From Gemmatimonadales bacterium (GTDB lineage Bacteria > Gemmatimonadota > Gemmatimonadetes > Gemmatimonadales > GWC2-71-9), in assembly GCA_013812695.1 (NCBI GenBank), contig JACCSZ010000321.1, positions 1 to 6,191 on the forward strand: 6,191 nt of DNA, written 5' to 3'. Within the stretch, counting starts at the first letter, position 1; the number at the start of each line of letters is the position of its first letter. The position numbers were made by a program, and so were the translations under genes. The notes under the pieces were generated by a model, which was not told the DNA's origin, did not search any database, and saw only the letters and a program-made list of their open reading frames with translations. Below, in pieces: positions 1-5,414 of this stretch.

Positions 1-323
1 AGGTGCCAGACCCGCGCGAACTGCCACGGATGCTGCGTGCCGTCGTACCACTGGTGCGTACCCGGCACACCCTCGTACGCGAACTCGTTGCCGACCGGGG
101 CCCAGGTGGCGCCGCCGTCGTCGGACCGCTGGATCTGCTGGCCGAACCAGCCGCTCGACTGCGAGGCGAAGAGCCGGCCGGGCTGGGCGGGCGACCCCTT
201 GAGGTGGTAGATCTCCCAGCCGGCGAAGTGGGGCCCGCATACGTCCCACCGGTCGCGCTTGCCGTCGGCGGTCAGCACGAACGCGCCTTTCCGCGTCCCC
301 ACGAGTACCCGCACGCCGCTCAT
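1..323 (-). CDS. BNR/Asp-box repeat (sialidase-like beta-propeller) protein, 3' end missing
   Basis: The reading frame runs from an ATG at 323-321 off the left edge, giving 107 full codons. The start is supported by a good Shine-Dalgarno (GGGAGGA, at 331-337) seven bases upstream. The protein begins MSGVRVLVGTRKGAFVLTAD, a first beta-blade typical of the WD40/YVTN/BNR-like family often annotated as exo-alpha-sialidase or glycosyl hydrolase. One Asp-box motif (S-x-D-x-G-x-T-W) is visible at residues 67-74, and the conserved stretches GWEIYHLKGSP and SSGWFGQ lie before it. No signal peptide is seen, so the product is probably cytoplasmic. Family members are usually about 350 residues, so roughly two thirds is missing. 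Enzymatic activity is unproven for this family: Asp boxes are structural and do not show sialidase function. The gene is separated from the pilus genes by a terminator-like hairpin and is probably an independent unit. Confidence 0.85.
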   Translation of the reverse strand, partial: MSGVRVLVGTRKGAFVLTADGKRDRWDVCGPHFAGWEIYHLKGSPAQPGRLFASQSSGWFGQQIQRSDDGGATWAPVGNEFAYEGVPGTHQWYDGTQHPWQFARVWH

Positions 324-330
324 GCCGCAA

Positions 331-337
331 TCCTCCC
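331..337 (-). promoter_or_regulatory. Shine-Dalgarno of the BNR-repeat gene
   Basis: Read on the minus strand the sequence is GGGAGGA, placed 7 nt before the ATG at 323. It is a near-consensus ribosome-binding site and fixes the start of the truncated BNR gene. Confidence 0.7.
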
Positions 338-422
338 ACGAAAAGGTCAGAGCGTGTTTCAGAGCTGGAACGTCGACCCGGGGGCTCGGCCCGTGGTCTG
401 GAACCGGGGCCTCTGCCAACCT

Positions 423-446
423 CGGATAGAATCCGTCTCGGGTCAA
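423..446 (-). promoter_or_regulatory. Possible promoter or operator upstream of the BNR-repeat gene
   Basis: On the minus strand a perfect TTGACC (-35-like, 441-446) is followed by a 13-bp inverted repeat CGGATTCTATCCG (423-435). The element lies about 100-120 bp before the BNR start and just after the pilC hairpins, where a promoter for that gene would be expected. The only -10-like hexamer, TATCCG (423-428), is 12 bp from the -35, well short of the usual 16-18, so a standard sigma-70 promoter is doubtful. The palindrome could instead be a small operator or arise by chance. Confidence 0.2.
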
Positions 447-457
447 GTGGAGCGCCC

Positions 458-480
458 CGCCTGCGACGCTCGAGCAGGCG
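458..480 (-). other. Small hairpin next to the pilC terminator candidate
   Basis: A perfect 7-bp stem (458-464 with 474-480) encloses a 9-nt loop. It directly follows the larger hairpin at 479-527 in the direction of transcription. It may strengthen termination or protect an RNA 3' end, but no function is shown. Confidence 0.35.
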
Positions 481-527
481 AACGCGACCCGGGGCCGGCT
501 AACATCGGCCGGCCCCGGGTCGCTTCG
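479..527 (-). terminator. Terminator-like hairpin after pilC
   Basis: A perfect 15-bp GC-rich inverted repeat (484-498 with 509-523) extends to 16 bp with the 499/508 pair, leaving an 8-nt loop. Four further pairs (479-482 with 524-527) form across a one-base bulge at 483. The hairpin starts about 20 nt past the pilC stop codon, the usual place for an intrinsic terminator. No U-tract follows it on the minus strand, so it may be a U-less terminator, may act with Rho, or may stabilise the transcript end. Confidence 0.6.
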
Positions 528-546
528 TCGATTTGGCTCGAGCGAC

Positions 547-1749
547 CTACTGCACCGCGTTCATCATATCGAAGATCGGCAGGTACATCGCGATCACCAT
601 GCCGCCCACGACCACGCCGAGGCCGACGATCATGGCCGGCTCGAGCAGGCTCAGGAGCGCGCTCACCGCCACGTCCACCTCTTCGTCGTAGAAATCCGCG
701 ATCTTGCTCAACATCTCGTCCAGGCCGCCGGTCTGCTCGCCGACCGCGATCATCGAGATGACCATGGGCGGGAAGACCTTCGACTTCTCGAGCGGGGCCG
801 CGATGGTTTCGCCGCCGGCGATGCTCTGGCGCGATTCCATGACGGCGTTGTGGACCACCTGGTTGCCGGCCGTCTTGGCGGTGATCTCGAGCCCCTCGAG
901 GATCGACACGCCCGAGCTGACCAGCGTGCCCAGCGTCCGGGTGAAGCGGGAGACCGCCGACTTCCGGATCACGTCGCCCAGGATCGGCGCCTTGAGCAGC
1001 AGCGCGTCGATCTGCAGGCGGCCGGGCGCGGTGGCGTAGTAGCTCCGGATCCCGAAGAGGCCGGCGCCGACGCCCAGCAGGATTGCCCACCAGTAGCCGA
1101 TCAGGAAGCTCGACATCCCGATGACCACGCGGGTCGGCAGCGGCAGCTCGAGGTTGGCCGAGGCGAACATGCTCTGGAACGTCGGGATGACGAAGATCAG
1201 CAGGATGGCGATGGCGCCCGCCGCGACCGAGATGATGACGCCCGGGTAGATCATGGCGCCCTTCACCTTCCGGACCAGGGCGTCGTTCTTCTCGAGGAAC
1301 GTGGCCAGGCGCAGCAGGATGGTGTCCAGGATACCGCCTGCCTCGCCCGCCGCCACCATGTTGACGTAGAGCTGCGAGAACGCCTTCGGGTGCTTCGAGA
1401 ACGCGTCCGCGAGGGTGTTGCCGCTCTCCACGTCGTACACGACCGCGCGGGTGACGTCGGCCAGGGTCTTGTTCTCGGTCTGCGCCGCCAGGATGTTGAG
1501 CGACTGCACCAGCGGCAGGCCGGCGTTGATCATCGTGGCGAACTGGCGGGTGAAGATGACGACGTCTCGCGTCTTCACGCGCGGGCCGCCCATGCTGAAC
1601 TTGATCTGCTTCGGCGCCTCGCGGACGCTCACCAGGATCAGGCGGTTCTTCCGGAGGTACGCGCTGACGTCGTCCTTGCCGGCGACGTCGAGCTGGCCCT
1701 TCTGGATCTGACCCGTCTGGGAGCGGGCGGTGTACTCGAACATCGGCAT
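547..1749 (-). CDS. pilC: Type IV pilus inner-membrane platform protein PilC
   Basis: The 400-residue product is a full-length member of the PilC/GspF (T2SSF domain) family. This polytopic inner-membrane protein anchors the cytoplasmic motors and couples them to pilin insertion and removal. Two homologous cytoplasmic halves are visible: the first starts near residue 62 (FTRQFATMINAGLPLVQSL, then AAGEAGG at 133-139), the second near 268 (FTRTLGTLVSSGVSILEGL, then AVGEQTGG at 335-342). Hydrophobic segments lie at about 165-191, 209-234 and 371-395, matching the family's three-helix topology. The N-terminus MPMFEYTARSQTGQIQKGQL is typical. I chose the ATG at 1749 over the in-frame ATG six bases later because GGAGA (1758-1762) lies 8 nt upstream. 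It is 15 nt downstream of the pilT stop, so it is almost certainly cotranscribed and is the last gene of the unit. PilC fits better than GspF because pilT is adjacent. Confidence 0.97.
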   Translation of the reverse strand: MPMFEYTARSQTGQIQKGQLDVAGKDDVSAYLRKNRLILVSVREAPKQIKFSMGGPRVKTRDVVIFTRQFATMINAGLPLVQSLNILAAQTENKTLADVTRAVVYDVESGNTLADAFSKHPKAFSQLYVNMVAAGEAGGILDTILLRLATFLEKNDALVRKVKGAMIYPGVIISVAAGAIAILLIFVIPTFQSMFASANLELPLPTRVVIGMSSFLIGYWWAILLGVGAGLFGIRSYYATAPGRLQIDALLLKAPILGDVIRKSAVSRFTRTLGTLVSSGVSILEGLEITAKTAGNQVVHNAVMESRQSIAGGETIAAPLEKSKVFPPMVISMIAVGEQTGGLDEMLSKIADFYDEEVDVAVSALLSLLEPAMIVGLGVVVGGMVIAMYLPIFDMMNAVQ

Positions 1750-1757
1750 CGGGGCGG

Positions 1758-1762
1758 TCTCC
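1758..1762 (-). promoter_or_regulatory. Shine-Dalgarno choosing the pilC start
   Basis: GGAGA on the minus strand sits 8 nt before the ATG at 1749 and 14 nt before the second in-frame ATG at 1743. This favours the upstream start, giving MPMFEY rather than MFEY. Confidence 0.55.
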
Positions 1763-1764
1763 GA

Positions 1765-2895
1765 TCAGCGACGGGCGGCGGGGGCGCGCTGGTTCCCGTT
1801 CGTGGACACGATCTCCTTTTCCTCCATCGGCGTCACCCCGATCATCCGGAGGAATTCCTTCGGCTCCGACGACACGCGCTCGCACTCCTCCTGCGCCACT
1901 TCGCGGTTGGTGTAGAGCTGGAACAGCGCGTCGTTCATGGTCTGCATGCCGTGCTTCTTGCCCGACTGCATGGCCGAGTAGATCTGGTGGATTTTGTCGT
2001 CGCGGATGAGGGCGCGGATGGCGGGCGTCGCCACCATGATCTCGCAGGCCATCACCCGGCCGCGCCCGCGCGCCTTGGGCAGCAGCGTCTGCGTGACCAC
2101 GCCCTCCAGCACGAACGCGAGCTGCGCCCGCACCTGCGACTGCTGGTTCGAGGGGAAGACGTCGATGATCCGGTTGATCGACTCCGCGGCCGAGTTGGTG
2201 TGCAGCGTGGCGAGCGCCAGGTGGCCGGTCTCCGCGATCGTGAGCGCGGCCGCGATCGTCTCGAGGTCCCGCATCTCCCCGACGAGGATCACGTCCGGGT
2301 CCTCACGCAGCGCGTACTTGAGCGCGGTCTGGAAGCTCTTGGTGTCGGTGCCGATCTCGCGCTGGTTGACGATGCAGCTCTGGTGGCGGTGGATGAACTC
2401 GATCGGGTCTTCGACCGTGATGATGTGACCCTTCCGCTCCTTGTTGATCTTGTCGATGATCGCCGCCAGCGTGGTGCTCTTGCCCGAGCCCGTGGGTCCC
2501 GTGACCAGAATCAGCCCCCGCGGCCGCTCGGCCAGCCGGGCGATGACCGGCGGGAGCCCCAACTCGTTGAAGGTTCGCACATTGAAGGGAATCATGCGGA
2601 TTACCATGGACACGCAACCGCGCTGCTTGAAGCAGTTTCCGCGGAACCGGGCCAGGTTCTGAATCCCGAACGAGAAGTCGAGCTCGTCCTCGGTCTCGAA
2701 CCGCTTCTTCTGGTTCTCGGTCAGGACCGAGTAGGCCAGTTGCAGGGTGTCCTTGGGAGTCAGGATCTCGGTGACCGAGCTGTCGACGATATCGCCGTCG
2801 ACGCGCAACTTCGGCCGCTCGCCCGTGGTGATGTGCAGGTCGGAGGCCTCTTTCTCGATCATTTCCTCGAGCAGCGCCCGCAGGTTGAAGCTCAT
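1765..2895 (-). CDS. pilT: Type IV pilus retraction ATPase PilT
   Basis: This 376-residue cytoplasmic hexameric ATPase drives pilus depolymerisation, giving twitching motility and, in competent bacteria, DNA uptake. The N-terminal PAS-like domain (about 1-100, with ASDLHITTGERPKLRVDGDI at 17-36) precedes the RecA-like motor. Motor motifs are all intact: Walker A GPTGSGKST at 133-141, Asp box VEDPIEF at 161-167, Walker B ILVGEMRDLET at 203-213 and His box TGHLALATLHTN at 223-234. A PilT-type AIRNLRE-like motif (AIRALIRDDK, 292-301) separates it from PilB-type motors, as does the absence of the zinc-binding cysteines. Length is normal for PilT, with a short, low-complexity C-terminal tail. Its ATG overlaps the pilB stop codon (ATGA), and AAGGAGA (2903-2909) lies 7 nt upstream inside pilB, so translation is probably coupled. 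PilU is an alternative name for similar paralogues, but the single copy beside pilB and pilC argues for PilT. Confidence 0.97.
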   Translation of the reverse strand: MSFNLRALLEEMIEKEASDLHITTGERPKLRVDGDIVDSSVTEILTPKDTLQLAYSVLTENQKKRFETEDELDFSFGIQNLARFRGNCFKQRGCVSMVIRMIPFNVRTFNELGLPPVIARLAERPRGLILVTGPTGSGKSTTLAAIIDKINKERKGHIITVEDPIEFIHRHQSCIVNQREIGTDTKSFQTALKYALREDPDVILVGEMRDLETIAAALTIAETGHLALATLHTNSAAESINRIIDVFPSNQQSQVRAQLAFVLEGVVTQTLLPKARGRGRVMACEIMVATPAIRALIRDDKIHQIYSAMQSGKKHGMQTMNDALFQLYTNREVAQEECERVSSEPKEFLRMIGVTPMEEKEIVSTNGNQRAPAARR

Positions 2896-4610
2896 CCGGC
2901 CGTCTCCTTGACTACTTCTTCGAGGGTAGTGATGCCGCGTTCGATCTTCTTCATGCCGTCCATCCGCAACGTGAGCATCCCCTCGAGGACCGCCTGCTCC
3001 TGCATCTCGTGGACGGAGGCCCCGCGGAGGATCATCCGGCGCAGCTCGGGCGACAGGGCCATCACCTCGTAGAGGCCGGCCCGGCCCTTGTAGCCGGTCC
3101 CGCTGCAGGTATCGCAGCCGGTGCCCTTCATGAATGGTATGGTCCGCAGTTTCTCAAGATCTGTGCCCAGCGAGGCCAACACCTCGTCGGTGTACGTGTG
3201 CGAAGCCTTGCAGTCCTTGCAGATGCGCCGGATCAATCGCTGGGCCACCACGAGGTTGACGGCGCTGGCCACGTTGAAGGCTTCGATCCCCATGTCGATC
3301 ATACGGGTGATCGTGCTGGCCGCGTCGTTGGTGTGCAGCGTGGAGAGCACCAGGTGGCCGGTGAGCGCCGCCTTGATGGCGATGCCTCCCGTTTCCAGGT
3401 CCCGGATCTCGCCGATCATGATGATGTTGGGGTCCTGCCGGAGGAACGCCTTGAGCGCGGCGGCGAAGGTGAGGCCGATCTCGCTCCGCACCAGGACCTG
3501 GTTGATGCCCATGAGGTTGTACTCGACCGGATCCTCCGCCGTCATGATGTTCACTTCGGGCGTGTTGACCCGCGAGAGCGCGGAGTAGAGCGTCGTCGTC
3601 TTGCCCGAGCCCGTCGGGCCGGTGACGAGCACCATGCCGTACGGGTTCAGGATGGCCCGCATCAAGTCCTTCTCGGCCTTGGCCTCGAAGCCGAACTTGG
3701 TCAGATCGAGCGTGAGGTTGCCCTTGTCGAGAATTCGCATCACGATCTTCTCGCCGTAGAGCACGGGCAGCGTCGAGACGCGGAAGTCGATGACGCGATT
3801 GCCCATCTTGAGCTTGAGGCGGCCGTCCTGCGGCACGCGCCGCTCGGCGATGTTGAGCTGGGAAAGGATCTTGATGCGCGAGGTGAGCGCCGCCTTCATC
3901 TTGAGCGGCGGGCGCATGATCTCGAGCAGCGCGCCGTCGATCCGGTAGCGCACCCGGATCTCATGCTCGAACGGCTCGACGTGGATGTCGGAGGCGCCGC
4001 GCTTGACGGCTTCGATCAGCAGTCCGTTGATGAGCTTTACGACCGGCGCATCTTCGAGCTGCGCCTGGGTGACGGTCTCCTCTTCCTGCTCCTCGACGAC
4101 CTCGAGGTCCTCGCCCGCCGCTTCCATGTCACGCAGGATGTTCTCGAGCTCCTGCTGGTTGTTGCCCGACTGATAGTGCTTCTCGATCAGAGCCCGGAGC
4201 GTGAACTCGCCGGCGATGACCGGGAAGAGATCGAACCGGGTGATGAACTTGAGATCTTCGAGGAGGCCGAGGTCACTCGGGTCGGCCATGGCGACGGTGA
4301 GCGTGCGGCCTTCGCGCTTGAGGGGCAGGACGACGCCCTTGGCCGCCATGTCGCCGGGCACCAGCTTGAGGATCTTGGGGTCTACCTCGAAGCGCGAGAG
4401 ATCCACGGCCGGCATGCGGTGCTGGCGGGCCAGGACCTTGGTGATGGCGAGCTCCGGCACCAGGCCCAGCTTGACCAGCACGTAGCCCAGGCGGTGCCTC
4501 GACGATTTCTGCTCCGCGAGCGCCTGCGTGAGCTGCTCGCGCGAGAGCAGACCGTCACGCATGAGAGTCTGGCCTAGCTGGTCGCTGCCGCCCGCCGCTG
4601 CGGTCGTCAT
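2892..4610 (-). CDS. pilB: Type IV pilus assembly (extension) ATPase PilB
   Basis: A 572-residue PilB/GspE-family motor that powers addition of pilin subunits at the inner membrane. The N-terminus (about 10-145) is an MshEN/GSPII_E-N domain, followed by an acidic linker (about 162-179). The motor has Walker A GPTGSGKTTT at 331-340, Asp box AEDPVEY at 358-364, Walker B IIMIGEIRDLET at 396-407 and His box TGHLVLSTLHTN at 417-428. A CxxC pair at 464/467 and another at 499/502 form the tetracysteine zinc site typical of PilB/GspE and absent from PilT. The N-terminus shows two copies of the cyclic-di-GMP-binding MshEN pattern (residues 11-34 and 40-63). The ATG at 4610 has only a weak ribosome-binding site (GGA), but starting further in would remove the first MshEN motif. 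pilT follows with a 4-nt overlap. GspE is the main alternative, made unlikely by adjacent pilT. Confidence 0.97.
   Translation of the reverse strand: MTTAAAGGSDQLGQTLMRDGLLSREQLTQALAEQKSSRHRLGYVLVKLGLVPELAITKVLARQHRMPAVDLSRFEVDPKILKLVPGDMAAKGVVLPLKREGRTLTVAMADPSDLGLLEDLKFITRFDLFPVIAGEFTLRALIEKHYQSGNNQQELENILRDMEAAGEDLEVVEEQEEETVTQAQLEDAPVVKLINGLLIEAVKRGASDIHVEPFEHEIRVRYRIDGALLEIMRPPLKMKAALTSRIKILSQLNIAERRVPQDGRLKLKMGNRVIDFRVSTLPVLYGEKIVMRILDKGNLTLDLTKFGFEAKAEKDLMRAILNPYGMVLVTGPTGSGKTTTLYSALSRVNTPEVNIMTAEDPVEYNLMGINQVLVRSEIGLTFAAALKAFLRQDPNIIMIGEIRDLETGGIAIKAALTGHLVLSTLHTNDAASTITRMIDMGIEAFNVASAVNLVVAQRLIRRICKDCKASHTYTDEVLASLGTDLEKLRTIPFMKGTGCDTCSGTGYKGRAGLYEVMALSPELRRMILRGASVHEMQEQAVLEGMLTLRMDGMKKIERGITTLEEVVKETAG
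4422..4580 (-). other. Tandem MshEN cyclic-di-GMP-binding motifs in PilB
   Basis: Residues 11-34 (QLG...GLL...L...AL..Q) and 40-63 (RLG...GLV...I...L..Q) both fit the published 24-residue MshEN pattern RLGxx[LVI][LVI]xxG[LVI][LVI]xxxx[LVI]xxxLxxQ, separated by the usual five residues. The second copy matches throughout; the first has Gln instead of the leading Arg. Binding is inferred from the pattern only. Confidence 0.65.
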
Positions 4611-4676
4611 GAGTCCGGTGGAGTCCAGTTCTCGAGTTGGTCGGAGGATCGGCTTGGCCGGTTGGCAGGCAGGGAT

Positions 4677-5336
4677 TCAGGGCCTCCCTACCCGTACGCG
4701 GTCTCGCAGCCGGTTCAGGGCCGCCGGACCGAAGCCAGGCACCCGAGCCAAATCTTGCACAGCACGGAACGGGCCGTTTGCCTCCCTATAGCTAATCACT
4801 GCAAGCGCTCGGGCGGGACCTATCCCAGGCAAGGCGTCTAAAGACTCGACATCGGCTTCGTTCAAGTCTAGGAGCTGGGGGGTGCCAATATGGATCGGAG
4901 GGCTCGGGGGACTTGGGGTTATCGGCACGTGGCCCAGGCGGGCCGAGACGCCCGAAAAGGCAAGGTGCGGACCCAAGGTGACCAGGAGGCCGGGACCGAT
5001 GCCGGCCACCCGATCGAGGCCGGACGGACTGCCGAACGGCCCGTTGGCCTCGCGATCCGCCACGATCTTCTTGGCGAGCGTGAGACCGATCCTCGGCAGC
5101 CGGGCCAGCTCCGGTGCCGAGGCCCGGTCGGCGTCGATCCGCTCCGCCGGCCCGAGGGGGCGGGCGAGTGCCAGGACGCTGTCACGGTGGGCCGCCGGCG
5201 AGCGCGGTGGCAACGCGCCGAGGAGCTGCACGTCCCCGGGGGCCTCACCGGGCCGGGTGAGCCACCAGCGCACCCCCTGGCCGACGAGCCCCAGCGAGAG
5301 CAGCAGCAGCAGCGCGCGACGCTCGGCGGCGGACAT
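4677..5336 (-). CDS. Membrane-anchored ComEA-like protein with two helix-hairpin-helix units
   Basis: The 219-residue product has an N-terminal hydrophobic helix (about 8-25) that would anchor it in the inner membrane with the rest outside the cytoplasm. A Pro-rich linker (about 136-154) separates two ComEA-type HhH units, at about 67-125 and 156-214. They align without gaps over 59 residues with about 23 identities, and share LP.IG, the heptapeptide REANGPF and GxGP. HhH hairpins bind the DNA backbone without sequence specificity, and in ComEA this captures transforming DNA in the periplasm. Most ComEA proteins have a single such unit, so this looks like an internal duplication. The start at 5336 has only a weak ribosome-binding site (AGG), but the next part of the frame is needed for the anchor. 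It lies 66 nt upstream of pilB and may share its transcript. A role in DNA uptake is inferred; some HhH proteins of this type have other roles. Confidence 0.85.
   Translation of the reverse strand: MSAAERRALLLLLSLGLVGQGVRWWLTRPGEAPGDVQLLGALPPRSPAAHRDSVLALARPLGPAERIDADRASAPELARLPRIGLTLAKKIVADREANGPFGSPSGLDRVAGIGPGLLVTLGPHLAFSGVSARLGHVPITPSPPSPPIHIGTPQLLDLNEADVESLDALPGIGPARALAVISYREANGPFRAVQDLARVPGFGPAALNRLRDRVRVGRP
4695..4871 (-). repeat. Second ComEA-type HhH unit (coding duplication)
   Basis: Residues 156-214 of the ComEA-like protein, homologous to residues 67-125 encoded at 4962-5138. Hairpin cores are PGIGPARA (170-177) and PGFGPAAL (200-207). Divergence at about 39% identity points to an old duplication. 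Confidence 0.75.
4962..5138 (-). repeat. First ComEA-type HhH unit (coding duplication)
   Basis: Residues 67-125 of the ComEA-like protein, starting IDADRASAPELARLPRIG. Hairpin cores are PRIGLTLAKK (81-90) and AGIGPGLL (111-118). It is the partner of the unit encoded at 4695-4871. Confidence 0.75.
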
Positions 5337-5366
5337 GCGCCTATGCTAGGGAAGCAGCGGTCGGTC

Positions 5367-5394
5367 GGGGGAGGCGGGATCGCGCGGGGAGGGG
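5367..5394 (+). other. G-quadruplex-type motif between the M28 and ComEA-like genes
   Basis: The plus strand has four G-runs of 3-5 (5367-5371, 5376-5378, 5386-5389, 5391-5394) with loops of 4, 7 and 1 nt, which satisfies the common G3N1-7 rule. The plus strand is the template for the flanking genes, so the RNA would be C-rich. In a GC-rich genome this can arise by chance. Confidence 0.4.
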
Positions 5395-5414
5395 CGGAAA
5401 GACGGAACGACGCC

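Noticed and set aside
3..761. A 252-codon open frame on the plus strand
   Set aside because: It runs antisense to the BNR gene, across the hairpins and into pilC, and ends in Arg/Pro/Ser-rich low-complexity sequence.
443..1885. A 480-codon open frame on the minus strand over pilC
   Set aside because: It is a frame-shifted shadow of pilC and the pilT 3' end, made mostly of Arg, Gly, Pro and Asp, with no domain; the pilC frame is clearly the real one.
850..3072. A 740-codon open frame on the plus strand
   Set aside because: It lies antisense to pilC, pilT and the end of pilB, is rich in Arg, Asp, His and Leu with no recognisable domain, and results from the codon bias of GC-rich genes on the other strand.
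2480..3620. Similar DNA near 2490 and 3605, considered as a repeat
   Set aside because: Both encode the Walker A loop of paralogous ATPases (PilT and PilB); the likeness is protein homology, not a DNA repeat.
3009..4577. A 522-codon open frame on the plus strand
   Set aside because: It is antisense to pilB, has the same biased composition and no family resemblance, while pilB on the other strand has every expected motif.
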